From: a virus
Strand: one strand, 5' to 3'
IMG/VR virus record: IMGVR_UViG_3300032323_001363
Span: 1 to 50,876 of that record
Length of the DNA: 50,876 bases
The notes under the pieces were generated by a model that was not told the origin of the DNA, made no database searches, and was given only the letters and a program-made list of their open reading frames with translations. Shown here piece by piece: positions 15,924 through 24,659 of the stretch. The position numbers and the translations under genes were made by a program. Each line of letters begins with the position of its first letter. Within the stretch, counting starts at the first letter, position 1.

Positions 15924-16831
15924 TGGCACTAAACGGAATATCGACTACTGGTACTAAAGAAGAAAGACAAAGAGCCAAACTAGATTTAGCGGCATTAGAT
16001 CGTGCCGCAGACGGAAATCCTAGAGCAACATACGACATAACACAATTGCCTAACCCTTATAACGGGAATTTAGTTAACCCAGACGAAAATCCTAATACAG
16101 GTGGACTGGTAGAAGGTCGTCCTTGGATTGAGCAGGCTTGGACATTACCGGCAGGTATGGATCGTAATGAACCATATAACGGTTCGGGTGGTAGTAATCC
16201 TACTGTTCCTGGCGCACAGTATAAAACAGCAGCCGCACGTGGTGTACCAGTATATTCGGCCAGTGGTATTACTTTTAACGATCTATCAGCAAGCGCACTT
16301 GACAGTATTTCAAATGAAGCAAGTGGTTTGTATCGCCGCAAGTATGTTGGAACACTGTTGTCAACATATGGTGCGTGGACTGAATATCTTTCTACATGGT
16401 TCAGTGTTCCCTCACGTGGACCAATTTCGCAGGCCACATTTGAAGTTGACGAATATGTCAGTTTTGGCTATCGCAGCGACTTAGGCGCAGAAAATGGATA
16501 TACACTAGAGTGGAAGGGATATTTTAAAGCACCGGTCACTGGTAATATGCGTTTCTTTGTAGATGTTGATGATGACATTATGATATGGATAGGAGCCAGT
16601 GCTCTTGCTCCAACTAAAGACAATTATCTGTTAGCACAGAGTGGCGGTACAAGATCAGGTACTAACGGAATTACTGTAGTAGCAGGCAAATACTATCCAG
16701 TTCGTATGGCATTTATTGAATATGGCGGAGCAGAACAATTTCAACTCTTTGCCAACAGTTCAGCAGGCGCTACAGTGTACAATGGTCAAGATTTAGACTG
16801 GGCACACAATACAGCAACTAAAGGTTATTAA
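15923..16831 (+). CDS. Adhesin-like virion protein with PA14/GLEYA-like domain (302 aa)
   Basis: The first ~130 residues are Pro/Gly/Asn rich with predicted disorder. Residues ~180-290 read as a PA14 or GLEYA-type beta domain: YTLEWKGYFKAPVTGNMRFFVDVDDDIMIWIG, then a VVAGKYYPVRMAFIEYGGAEQFQLF strand pair. Such domains bind sugars. It is followed 2 nt later by a fibre gene, so a receptor-binding or fibre-tip function is likely. Confidence 0.7.
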   Translation: MALNGISTTGTKEERQRAKLDLAALDRAADGNPRATYDITQLPNPYNGNLVNPDENPNTGGLVEGRPWIEQAWTLPAGMDRNEPYNGSGGSNPTVPGAQYKTAAARGVPVYSASGITFNDLSASALDSISNEASGLYRRKYVGTLLSTYGAWTEYLSTWFSVPSRGPISQATFEVDEYVSFGYRSDLGAENGYTLEWKGYFKAPVTGNMRFFVDVDDDIMIWIGASALAPTKDNYLLAQSGGTRSGTNGITVVAGKYYPVRMAFIEYGGAEQFQLFANSSAGATVYNGQDLDWAHNTATKGY

Positions 16832-16833
16832 GG

Positions 16834-18840
16834 ATGGCTGAACGCAATCAAAGTAATACTACCAATTACCAGCATCCGCAGGAGAGCAATCTCCTAAACA
16901 TTCACAAGGCCATGCAGTACAACGCCACGGGTGAGCCGCAGGTACGTGTTCACGTTGATGGCATTAGTCTTGAAGGTGATGTCATTGTAGAAAGAGTTCG
17001 TCTGTGGGACGGTACTAACGATCTGTTCTTTGATTCAACAGTCAACGACGGCGAAGCATCTCCAACAGTAGTGTTACCCACAGAAAATCACAACATGGTG
17101 TTTAACGGTTCAACTTGGGACCGTATGCGTGGTAACATTGCGGATGGTGTGCTTACACAGATAAGCAATGACTACCTTGCCATTAGCAAAGACACTAATG
17201 CCAACAGCGACAGTAATCGTATATTTGTCAATGCTAGTGGTACTGTAGAACTAGGTACAACTACTTTAGCCGCATTAGAAAACATCAGTGCTACTGTTAG
17301 TGGTACAGTAGAGCTAGGCGCTACAACACTATCAGCATTAGAGAACATAGGAGTTACTGGTACAGTTACAGTACAAGATGGTGGCGGATCAATCACAGTA
17401 GACGGTTCAGTATCAGCAACAGTTAGCGGTACTGTAGAACTAGGTGCTACCACATTATCAGCATTAGAGAATACCACTGTTACTATCAGTGGAACACCTA
17501 CAGTTAACATTGGCACTATTCCAGAAGTAGAGATTAAAAACGACAGCGGCAATCCTATTCCTATTAGTGGTAATGTAAATGCTACTATCACAGGTACTGT
17601 GACTTCCACTGTAGTAGATGGTGCCGCAGATGCTTTTGGTAGATTACGAATAAGTGAAGCATTTACATTAGGCGATTACAAACACACCTACGGCATTGAT
17701 CCTAACTTTAGAGATACTTTATCTAACGGTGGAACTGTGACACACATTACCAATCAAGCAGCCGCAAGATTAGCCACCAGCAATAATTCCAGCAGTCGGG
17801 CAGTTCACCAGACTAAAATGTATCACAACTACATGCCTGGTAAGAGCCAACTGATTAAAAGCACTATTAACTTTTATGGTGCCACTGCCAATGTCACTAA
17901 ACGCACTGGTTACTATGATGATTTAAATGGTATTTACTTTGAACAAATTGGAACAGGTGAATTAGCATTTGTTATTAGAACTGATACCAGTGGAACAGCC
18001 AGTGATGCTCGCAGAGCAATTCAATCTACATGGAACACAGACAAGTGTGATGGTACAGGTGCTAGTGGGTTTAATCTAGACATTACCAAAACACAGATTT
18101 TCTGGATAGACTTTCAGTGGCTTGGTGTAGGTCGTGTTCGTTGTGGATTTGTTCATGACGGACAAATGATCGTCGCACATGAGTTTTACAACAGCAACAA
18201 TCTACCTGTAGTTTATATGAGCAATCCGAACTTACCTGTTCGTTGTGAAATTTTAAATACAGGTGCTACTGCCGGTGGATACTTTGATCAAATCTGTTCT
18301 ACTGTGGTATCGGAAGGTGGATATGTTGAAAGTGGTATCGACTTTAGTATAGATTCTGGACAAACATCACAGTCTATTACAGTGGCCAATGGCATGTATC
18401 CTGTTGTAGCCATCAGATTGAAAAATACCTTTAGAGGTTATCCCAACAGAGTTGTGGTGCGTTCAGGCAACATCAATGTCTACGCTGAAGAGTATCCAGC
18501 ATACTGGGCATTGTTCAAACTGACTAATTTAAGTGCTATCACTTTATCAAGTCCAACTTGGACTTCTGCCAATGCAGATTCAGCAGTAGAGTACAGTTTA
18601 AATGCCACAGCATTTACTGGTGGTGATAGGATAGATGGTGGTATTGTTGGCACGACAAGTCCAGGTGGTTCAGCCAAAGGCACAGGAACCGCACCTGTAA
18701 ACCAACCTAGTAATGCTAAAAAGAATTTTATCGCACAGAATCAAGACAGTACCGACAGCGAAATATATGTAGTCTGCGCCAAAGCCATTGGCGGAACTAG
18801 TAAATTGTGGGTCGACTTTCAATGGCGGGAGATTTATTAA
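16834..18840 (+). CDS. Large tail fibre protein with internal repeats (668 aa)
   Basis: The segment at residues ~130-260 contains three near-identical copies of a unit beginning SGTVELGATTLSALEN, separated by Thr/Val/Gly-rich linkers, giving a repetitive beta structure. After it, from about residue 275, lies a globular region (FRDTLSNGGTVTHI onward) of ~390 aa without known enzyme motifs. Such repeat-plus-head architecture is usual for trimeric fibres. The gene lies between the adhesin-like gene and a Cys-rich virion candidate, with a TAATG overlap at the end. Confidence 0.8.
   Translation: MAERNQSNTTNYQHPQESNLLNIHKAMQYNATGEPQVRVHVDGISLEGDVIVERVRLWDGTNDLFFDSTVNDGEASPTVVLPTENHNMVFNGSTWDRMRGNIADGVLTQISNDYLAISKDTNANSDSNRIFVNASGTVELGTTTLAALENISATVSGTVELGATTLSALENIGVTGTVTVQDGGGSITVDGSVSATVSGTVELGATTLSALENTTVTISGTPTVNIGTIPEVEIKNDSGNPIPISGNVNATITGTVTSTVVDGAADAFGRLRISEAFTLGDYKHTYGIDPNFRDTLSNGGTVTHITNQAAARLATSNNSSSRAVHQTKMYHNYMPGKSQLIKSTINFYGATANVTKRTGYYDDLNGIYFEQIGTGELAFVIRTDTSGTASDARRAIQSTWNTDKCDGTGASGFNLDITKTQIFWIDFQWLGVGRVRCGFVHDGQMIVAHEFYNSNNLPVVYMSNPNLPVRCEILNTGATAGGYFDQICSTVVSEGGYVESGIDFSIDSGQTSQSITVANGMYPVVAIRLKNTFRGYPNRVVVRSGNINVYAEEYPAYWALFKLTNLSAITLSSPTWTSANADSAVEYSLNATAFTGGDRIDGGIVGTTSPGGSAKGTGTAPVNQPSNAKKNFIAQNQDSTDSEIYVVCAKAIGGTSKLWVDFQWREIY
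17229..17478 (+). repeat. Three imperfect DNA repeats in the fibre gene
   Basis: Three ~48-nt units encoding the SGTVELGATTLSALEN peptide start near 17232, 17298 and 17424. They differ at synonymous positions, which argues for older duplication. Variation in copy number could change fibre length. A 145-aa open frame on the opposite strand is a by-product. Confidence 0.75.
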
Positions 18841-19262
18841 TGTATCGCAAGTATATCAACATTGTAGAAGCAGCCAACAAAGGATGTCCCATTGCTACCT
18901 ATGACATAGATGTCAACTTAAAGAATCGTCAGAAGGCCATAGACGAGTATCATTATGGTCCTGCCAATCCAGAAGCACCAGAGTCATATTGGAAGGATGC
19001 TGCCAAGCGTTGGGGCATTACAGAAAAAACAGCCAAGACCATGCTGTGTGGCAACTGTGCGGCTTTTGATGTTTCAGACAAGATGTGGTCTTGTATCGAG
19101 GACGGCATTAAAGGCGACAGCAAAGAAACTGATGCTATGGCAACTATTCACAAATCAGATCTAGGTTACTGTAACTTTTTACATTTCAAATGCGCTGGCA
19201 CACGTAGTTGTACAGCATGGGTCACTGGAGGAGCGATAGATGACAAAGACAGAACAATATGA
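18840..19262 (+). CDS. Cys-rich candidate capsid-targeted protein (140 aa)
   Basis: The ATG at 18840 (TAATG overlap, GGGAG site upstream) gives the N-terminus MYRKYINIVEAANKG, similar to a capsid-targeting leader with cleavage after IVE. The mature part has CGNCAAF, a central Cys, GYCNFLHFKC and SCTAWVTGG, six cysteines in a pattern seen in T4-like marine-phage proteins. It could hold zinc or an iron-sulfur cluster. The longer frame from 18807 was rejected. Confidence 0.65.
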   Translation: MYRKYINIVEAANKGCPIATYDIDVNLKNRQKAIDEYHYGPANPEAPESYWKDAAKRWGITEKTAKTMLCGNCAAFDVSDKMWSCIEDGIKGDSKETDAMATIHKSDLGYCNFLHFKCAGTRSCTAWVTGGAIDDKDRTI

Positions 19263-19386
19263 ATTTAAATGTAACCACTGCGGACATCCTGCACATTGCG
19301 GACACGGTTGTTCAGATGAAACCTGCGATCACTGCCCGGAGTGTGCTTGCGTACACTGTCAAGCAGAGTCAAAAGAAGAAGAGTAA
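19240..19386 (+). CDS. Tiny Cys/His-rich protein (48 aa)
   Basis: Reads MTKTEQYEFKCNHCGHPAHC followed by several more CxxC or CxxH pairs and an acidic KEEE tail. About nine cysteines and six histidines in 48 aa imply zinc binding, as in a small rubredoxin-like or ribbon protein. It overlaps the preceding gene by 23 nt and the next start by 1 nt (TAATG), with GGAGG upstream. Confidence 0.7.
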   Translation: MTKTEQYEFKCNHCGHPAHCGHGCSDETCDHCPECACVHCQAESKEEE

Positions 19387-20009
19387 TGTTTCGCAGACAC
19401 AATGTTACATTGATGTCTAATCCAGTATGTGTAAAGTCTGCAATTGATTTAGAATCTAAAGACTTTCAATACTACGACAAAGACGGGTTTGAACTTAATT
19501 GTGCAGAACAGAAGTTTTATTCTGCTATGAATCATCCTATTCAATACCCATTATTAAATCATACCTGTTGGCAGGAACCTTGGTTTGAATTAGAACACGA
19601 TAATCTAAATTTAATACTTGATCACAGTATGTTTCTCTGTCGTTGTAGTTACAACGGCGAAGCCTTAGAACAATTAAAAGAACTTAAAAAATCTATGCCA
19701 ACTGCGGATTATCTAATACAAACTCGACCAAAATGGGGATTTGATTTTGCCTTAGATGCGGTTGCAGCAGACGGTACACTCTATGAAGTCTTACATGTAG
19801 AATATGACAACTACGATTACGACCATTTTAAAAATCGTATGCTACAGTTTGATTATACAGTGCGTCACACAGATTGGCAGGATGCTGCCAAACACATTTG
19901 GGACACACGTGAATCATGGCAGACTCTACAAGGCTTTGAGCAGAATCATTGGAAGGCCAGTAATTTGCTAGGTTGGTCCAAAGCAGAATACACAGAAAAG
20001 AGCATATAA
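19386..20009 (+). CDS. Hypothetical protein (207 aa)
   Basis: Unrecognised. The ATG at 19386 overlaps the stop of the tiny Cys-rich gene; the longer frame from 19341 would lie inside that gene. The protein is rich in Tyr, Trp, His and Asp, soluble, with a WGFDFALDAVAADGTLYEVLHVEYDNYDYDHF core. It lies 3 nt before the twitch radical SAM gene and could be its partner or substrate. Confidence 0.65.
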   Translation: MFRRHNVTLMSNPVCVKSAIDLESKDFQYYDKDGFELNCAEQKFYSAMNHPIQYPLLNHTCWQEPWFELEHDNLNLILDHSMFLCRCSYNGEALEQLKELKKSMPTADYLIQTRPKWGFDFALDAVAADGTLYEVLHVEYDNYDYDHFKNRMLQFDYTVRHTDWQDAAKHIWDTRESWQTLQGFEQNHWKASNLLGWSKAEYTEKSI

Positions 20010-20012
20010 ATT

Positions 20013-21050
20013 ATGCAATGTCCTAGACTAGATCATTTTGCAAGAATAATTCCAGGTAAACAATCTAAAAGCACTCTAATCACAAATTGTTGTGTGATGA
20101 TCAATGCTCCTGTGTTTTCAACCTATGAACAAATGATGCAGAGTCGTTGGTTGAAAAGTACCAAACTTAAATTTCAAAACGATCAGTTTCCTAAAGAATG
20201 TGTTAGATGTCAAGATCAAGAACGAGTAGGAATACACAGTGATAGAATGTTTTGGTTAAAAGAACACGAAAAATTACAGTCTGTAAAATCTGATTACCTA
20301 ACAGTGTCCTTGAAACTAGATAACATTTGCAATACCGCTTGTCAGTTCTGTCAACCTAACACTAGTTCTAAGATTGCTTCATTGAATGGGCATACTATTA
20401 AAATTTATGAAACAGGTAATTTCTATGATGTGTTACCTGCAGATAGAATTACACAAATAGACTTTGAAGGCGGCGAACCTAGCAACAGTAAAAATGTCAG
20501 CGAGGTCCTACAAAACTTGCCCAAGAATGTTAAAGACATCAAAATCTACACCAATGGTAGATCATTTATAAAAGAATTAATATCTATAGTGCAAAAAGGA
20601 ATTCGCATACAGATTAGCATAAGTTTAGATGGAGTGGACAAGGTACAGGAATATGTTAGATGGCCAACCAAATGGTTCGAATATCATGAAACAGTTTATG
20701 AATATAAAAAATTAACAGAAGAACATCCAACATTGGTATCTGTTAATTTTTTCACAACTATCTGCACTTTAAACATCAACGATTTAGAAAACATAATTGA
20801 TTATGCTGATCAATGTCAGATTCCGTTAGCGTTGTCTAAACTGTCAGTGCCTGAAACTCTAAATATAACAAAATCTAATAAATTCACTACCCGTGCTAGA
20901 AATCTATTTCAGTACAGCAAAAACGAATACCTACGCAGGTTATCACAGGATACCGCGATTGATGCAGATAACAGTCTAGAAATTGAACAGTTTATAAACA
21001 GTCAGGACAAATTACGCGGTATCAATATCAAAGATTTTATTGATCTGTGA
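20013..21050 (+). CDS. Twitch-domain radical SAM protein (345 aa)
   Basis: CNTACQFC at Cys106-Cys110-Cys113 is the radical SAM CxxxCxxC that binds the 4Fe-4S cluster. IDFEGGEP is the GGE SAM site. The N-terminal FPKECVRCQDQERVGIHSDR is the twitch-type cysteine pair that precedes the barrel in this phage-rich family. The substrate is unknown. With the cysteine-less SPASM protein at 4200 and the B12-type protein at 41911, this makes three radical-SAM-related genes in the window. Confidence 0.88.
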   Translation: MQCPRLDHFARIIPGKQSKSTLITNCCVMINAPVFSTYEQMMQSRWLKSTKLKFQNDQFPKECVRCQDQERVGIHSDRMFWLKEHEKLQSVKSDYLTVSLKLDNICNTACQFCQPNTSSKIASLNGHTIKIYETGNFYDVLPADRITQIDFEGGEPSNSKNVSEVLQNLPKNVKDIKIYTNGRSFIKELISIVQKGIRIQISISLDGVDKVQEYVRWPTKWFEYHETVYEYKKLTEEHPTLVSVNFFTTICTLNINDLENIIDYADQCQIPLALSKLSVPETLNITKSNKFTTRARNLFQYSKNEYLRRLSQDTAIDADNSLEIEQFINSQDKLRGINIKDFIDL

Positions 21051-21064
21051 TCCGTTAACAACAA

Positions 21065-21072
21065 ATAAATAC
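21065..21072 (+). promoter_or_regulatory. Late-promoter-like motif ATAAATAC
   Basis: Positioned 20 nt before the exported nuclease start at 21093. Confidence 0.5.
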
Positions 21073-21092
21073 ATTTGTTATTGGGATATTTC

Positions 21093-21527
21093 ATGAAAAA
21101 ACTACTACTATTATTGCTGGCTATTCCAACGCTGGCATTGGCACAAAAAACACCACAGGGCGTTACCTATGACGCTAAGATTGTAAGAGTCAGCGATGGA
21201 GACACTATTGTAATTTCTGCTCCGTTTTTACCTGCACCATTAAAGCCAGAATTGGCAGTTAGGATCTTTGGAGTTGACACTCCAGAAAAAGGACACAGAG
21301 CACAGTGCCCAAGTGAAGCACAGAGAGGCGAAGCCGCTTCTGCATTTACTAAAAATGCAGTGGCAAATACACAACGTCACCAGGTTATTATCTACGGATG
21401 GGATAAGTTTGGTGGCCGTATATTAGGCGACATGATTTTAAACGGAGTTAGTCTACGTGCAGAATTAATACGTAACGGATTCGCACGTGAATATTTCGGC
21501 GAGGCAAAACAAAGTTGGTGTAATTAA
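21093..21527 (+). CDS. Exported staphylococcal-nuclease-like protein (144 aa)
   Basis: A signal peptide is clear: MKK, a Leu-rich core, then LALA with likely cleavage after residue 17. The mature part has the SNase landmarks VRVSDGDTIVI (Asp), VRIFGVDTPEKG (Arg, Asp, Glu), DKFGGRILGDM (Arg) and LIRNGFAREYF. The calcium and catalytic Asp/Arg/Glu set appears complete. It would act in the periplasm, degrading DNA. It could destroy competing or superinfecting DNA, or salvage nucleotides. The start at 21093 is favoured over 21075 by the signal peptide. Confidence 0.9.
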   Translation: MKKLLLLLLAIPTLALAQKTPQGVTYDAKIVRVSDGDTIVISAPFLPAPLKPELAVRIFGVDTPEKGHRAQCPSEAQRGEAASAFTKNAVANTQRHQVIIYGWDKFGGRILGDMILNGVSLRAELIRNGFAREYFGEAKQSWCN

Positions 21528-21528
21528 T

Positions 21529-22401
21529 ATGCGTATAGAAGGTTATCAATTATTTGCTCAATTACTAGAAGGACATGTTAACGAGGCTTCAACTTCGTTA
21601 AGTCTTATCTCAGGAAATTCTGGCGGCAAAGAAGTAGTTACATATCTTCACAAAGATATGAAATTAGCCCACGATCAAAACTATCGACAGGTAGAAAAGA
21701 TCAGTTGGAGTGACCTTAAAGAACCTTACAGAGGATCGTGGGTAATTGTTGTAGGATCAAAAGGCACAGGTGCTATCAAATCACGTGGCGACACCTACGA
21801 TGCTGTGGCCAGTACTGGCGGACCAGTTGATACTACTTCAGATGGTCGTGGCGGAAATATTTTAGATTTCCTCAAATCAAACATTGGTAAATTACAAAAA
21901 TTTTATGTTGGCCGTAACACATCAACAGTTGATGATAAACAAAAAAAACGTGCAGATGCTAACAAAGGAACTGCCGGACCTGAAGTTACTCAGTCTACCC
22001 TAGTTAAGAAATTTAAACCATTATGGGTTCGTGCTATTACAGCAGCCATAGCAGACATCAAAGGTCATATTGCTAATCAAATTAAAAACGATGCTTTTGA
22101 AAAAGCAGAACGTAAGTTAAGTCAAGTTAAATTATTACAAAATGCCATAGAAAGTTTAGAGGCAGGTTCTTCAGATGACACACCAAACTCTATTACCTCA
22201 GCAATAAACTCAGCAGTTTTAATGGCAGCAAGTCATCACTATCCAGAACAGACAGGTAGCATTACTAAAGCGTACAGTCGAGGTTTTCAATCACAGTATT
22301 CGGAAGGCCCAGCACAGTTGTTAAAAGACATAGCAGCCGGCGATCAAAAGAAATTAGGCACAGTTCTTGGATTCTTTAAAAGGGCGTTGATATCAGGATG
22401 A
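21529..22401 (+). CDS. Candidate capsid-targeted protein (290 aa)
   Basis: The ATG at 21529 gives MRIEGYQLFAQLLEGHVNEA, a leader with possible cleavage after LLE. The rest has a soluble alpha/beta part (WVIVVGSKGTGAIKSRG) and a basic helical middle. It overlaps the following candidate by 4 nt (ATGA), so the two are coupled. No known domain is recognised. Confidence 0.65.
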   Translation: MRIEGYQLFAQLLEGHVNEASTSLSLISGNSGGKEVVTYLHKDMKLAHDQNYRQVEKISWSDLKEPYRGSWVIVVGSKGTGAIKSRGDTYDAVASTGGPVDTTSDGRGGNILDFLKSNIGKLQKFYVGRNTSTVDDKQKKRADANKGTAGPEVTQSTLVKKFKPLWVRAITAAIADIKGHIANQIKNDAFEKAERKLSQVKLLQNAIESLEAGSSDDTPNSITSAINSAVLMAASHHYPEQTGSITKAYSRGFQSQYSEGPAQLLKDIAAGDQKKLGTVLGFFKRALISG

Positions 22402-23507
22402 AACTAGATCAAGTCATATTAGAGGCTAATGTAGCAGCCAAACTTAAAGATCCTAAGACAGTCAAAATGTTGACTATTGCTATGCGTCACGACGGAACAC
22501 TGCCTAAAGATAAAGTAGCCAAATTAGGAACAAAACCCACAGACGACCAAGTAGTTCAGTTGTGGAGTGAATTACTCGACGGCTCACTTCGTGCCACAGA
22601 CTACGGTGACCTCTCACAAGACGGTAAGTTTGACGAGTGGTTAACTCGCATGTATATCAATGGTGTTGCTGACTATGAAGATATCAACGGCGAGGGAGGC
22701 GATGCATTAGGTGCATGGAAAGCCTTAAGTATCCGTGGTAAATTAAAAGAAAAAGATCAAGACTTTAACAAGTTTAAAAATCTGCGTCAGATACAGGCTA
22801 TCGTTCAAAGCAGAGACTATCGTGAAGAACTACGTAAGATCAAAGACGCTGAAGTTATTGAAAAACACAAACGTGAAAAGAAAGAAACAACTTTAATTGA
22901 TGACGATCGTTTCTTAGTAACTATTCCTTATAACTACGGCGCCTGTTATAACTTTAACAACTCGCACGGATTCAATGCATCATTCTGCACAGGATCAAGC
23001 AGTGGTGCTACTTGGTTTAATCGTTATGCAGATGACGGCCCTATCATTTCAGTATTTGACAAACAGAACGCTGATGATGTAATGGGTAAATGGCAAATAC
23101 ACGCACCTACTAATCAAATCAACAATGGCAATCAAACTAATCGTAAAGATGAAAAGTTTGCTGAGTTATTTCCTGGACTAATGAAGCGTATTGCAGATGC
23201 AGTGCAGGCCAACGGTGAAGAAATCAACAAGAACTCTATTGAGATTGTAAAAGGCGGCTATGATATTGCCAAGGCTGTTTCAGATTTAAAAACAAAATTT
23301 CCGTTAAGTTATGCCTCAGGCAAAGAAGAAGAGCCAGAAGCAGAACAAGATGCAAACGACGGCCCAGGAACTTATTTGGTAACTCAAATTGCATCGGGCA
23401 GAACAGCACGTATTGAAGGCGAAAGTCGTCAGGACATTATTACTAAATTAACCACACGCTATCCTGATAGTACTGAAGCAGACTATACTATCGAAAAGCA
23501 AAACTAA
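22398..23507 (+). CDS. Candidate capsid-targeted protein with Cys/Trp domain (369 aa)
   Basis: The N-terminus MKLDQVILEANVA has an ILE cleavage-like site. Residues ~180-220 read YNYGACYNFNNSHGFNASFCTGSSSGATWFNRYADDGPIISVFDK, similar in layout to a domain common in phages (WC...CTA...YxxxGPLYxixD) whose function is unknown. The C-terminus, after an acidic linker, carries a small domain of ~45 aa. It is followed by the structured region at 23510. Confidence 0.6.
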   Translation: MKLDQVILEANVAAKLKDPKTVKMLTIAMRHDGTLPKDKVAKLGTKPTDDQVVQLWSELLDGSLRATDYGDLSQDGKFDEWLTRMYINGVADYEDINGEGGDALGAWKALSIRGKLKEKDQDFNKFKNLRQIQAIVQSRDYREELRKIKDAEVIEKHKREKKETTLIDDDRFLVTIPYNYGACYNFNNSHGFNASFCTGSSSGATWFNRYADDGPIISVFDKQNADDVMGKWQIHAPTNQINNGNQTNRKDEKFAELFPGLMKRIADAVQANGEEINKNSIEIVKGGYDIAKAVSDLKTKFPLSYASGKEEEPEAEQDANDGPGTYLVTQIASGRTARIEGESRQDIITKLTTRYPDSTEADYTIEKQN

Positions 23508-23509
23508 CA

Positions 23510-23605
23510 CCTACCTTAGGACGTTATCGTTACTTTGGGTGTGCCCGGCTGCTGGGCTAGATGTTATGGGAGTCGTGCCCCGGAATGGCATCTTGAAGTG
23601 AGCAT
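23510..23605 (+). ncRNA. Candidate structured RNA of unknown type
   Basis: This gene-free stretch can fold into several stems: ACACC (23509-23513) with GGTGT, GCCC-GGCTGCT-GGGC (23557-23571), and GATG...CATC enclosing GGG-agtcgtg-CCC (about 23572-23592). I do not recognise a known class. It could be a terminator region of the preceding operon or a regulatory RNA; a promoter for the 52-aa gene follows. Confidence 0.35.
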
Positions 23606-23636
23606 TTTATTTTGGCTATTCGATCTGTAATATTTC

Positions 23637-23665
23637 TTGTAATCTTTTAAAAAAGATATTATATT
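23637..23665 (+). promoter_or_regulatory. Promoter of the 52-aa gene with inverted repeat in spacer
   Basis: TTGTAA (23637-23642) and TATATT (23660-23665) are 17 nt apart. ATCTTTT-AA-AAAAGAT, at 23642-23657, is a perfect inverted repeat filling the spacer. A TTAAATA motif (23664-23670) overlaps the -10, so both host-type and late-type polymerase could use the site. Confidence 0.55.
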
Positions 23666-23692
23666 AAATACTATACAAGGAGGGGCAAGACT

Positions 23693-23851
23693 ATGAGACA
23701 AAAAAAACTCGTAACGAAACTGTACAAGGCTTGCTTCGACCACGACGCCAAGAAATTAGCAGAACTTCAAAAAGAAGAATTCCGCAAAATTGCGAAACGC
23801 AAGGCCGAAGGTAGAGCATTTACAAACCGTTGGACCGTGGTTCAGATTTAA
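23693..23851 (+). CDS. Small basic protein (52 aa)
   Basis: Begins [20 protein letters not shown] and continues as a charged helix rich in Lys, Arg and Glu. An AAGGAGG site (23678-23684) lies 8 nt upstream, the strongest seen in the window. The protein has its own promoter and stands alone. Small size, charge and strong signals suggest a highly expressed regulator or nucleic-acid-binding factor, but no family is recognised. Confidence 0.75.
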   Translation: MRQKKLVTKLYKACFDHDAKKLAELQKEEFRKIAKRKAEGRAFTNRWTVVQI

Positions 23852-23888
23852 TGTAACTGATCTGTAATCTTACACACACTTAAGAGCG

Positions 23889-23896
23889 GTAAATAT
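23889..23896 (+). promoter_or_regulatory. Late-promoter-like motif GTAAATAT
   Basis: Lies 7 nt before the phosphatase start at 23904, without a Shine-Dalgarno. Confidence 0.4.
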
Positions 23897-23903
23897 TAGC
23901 ATT

Positions 23904-24659
23904 ATGCTAAAAACTTACCGTTCTATTTTTATCTCTGATGTGCATCTCGGCACTAGAGATTGTAAAGCCGAACAGTTAAACAACTTCCTCAAACATAATA
24001 CCTGCGAAACACTCTACATGGTAGGGGATATTATAGACGCATGGCGTATCCAACAAAACAAATGGCGATGGAAACAGAGTCACACTAACGTAGTTAGAAG
24101 AATAATGGGTCATGCTAAACGTGGAACACGAGTGATCTATGTCGCAGGCAATCACGATGAGTTCCTGAGACCATTAATGCCCTATGGTATCGGATTTGGT
24201 AATATTGAAATTGTAAATCAAATAGAACACATAGGAGTAGACACCAAACATTACCTAGTCACACACGGTGATTTGTTTGACGGTATCACTAGACTAGCAC
24301 CTTGGTTAAGTTTTCTTGGTGATAAAGCCTACGATTTTATTCTTGCTCTCAATAATAAATTTAATTGGTTGCGGCATCGTATGGGTTTTGGTTATTGGTC
24401 ATTAAGCAAGTATCTTAAAGTTCGTGTCAAGAAAGCAGTAGACTTTATATTTCAATTTGAACGTAATCTAGCAGCATACTGTAAGAAGCGTGGCTTCGAC
24501 GGAGTCATATGTGGGCACATACATCACGCAGAGATTAAAGATATAGATGGTGTCATTTATATGAATGATGGAGATTGGGTTGAAAGTTGTACAGCACTAG
24601 TAGAGCACCACGACGGTCGCTGGGAAATAGTAACTTGGACGAAGGAAAACGATCTATGA
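23904..24659 (+). CDS. LpxH-like metallophosphatase (UDP-2,3-diacylglucosamine hydrolase family, 251 aa)
   Basis: Calcineurin-type motifs are complete: SDVHLGTRD (Asp, His), YMVGDIIDAW (Gly-Asp), YVAGNHDEF (GNHD), VTHGDLFD (HGD) and VICGHIHHAEI (GHxHH). Length and order match LpxH/LpxH2-like proteins, which cleave UDP-diacylglucosamine to lipid X in lipid A synthesis at the inner membrane. Many paralogues have other substrates, so the exact reaction is unsure. It overlaps a glycosyltransferase by 4 nt (ATGA), supporting an envelope-related role. Confidence 0.85.
   Translation: MLKTYRSIFISDVHLGTRDCKAEQLNNFLKHNTCETLYMVGDIIDAWRIQQNKWRWKQSHTNVVRRIMGHAKRGTRVIYVAGNHDEFLRPLMPYGIGFGNIEIVNQIEHIGVDTKHYLVTHGDLFDGITRLAPWLSFLGDKAYDFILALNNKFNWLRHRMGFGYWSLSKYLKVRVKKAVDFIFQFERNLAAYCKKRGFDGVICGHIHHAEIKDIDGVIYMNDGDWVESCTALVEHHDGRWEIVTWTKENDL

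Noticed and set aside
17229-17478. CRISPR-like repeat array
   Set aside because: The repeats are in frame, coding, uneven in spacing and only three in number, so they are protein repeats.
17172-17609. 145-aa frame on the minus strand
   Set aside because: It is antisense to the repeated part of the fibre gene; repeated Val/Pro/Ser content is a by-product of the repeats.
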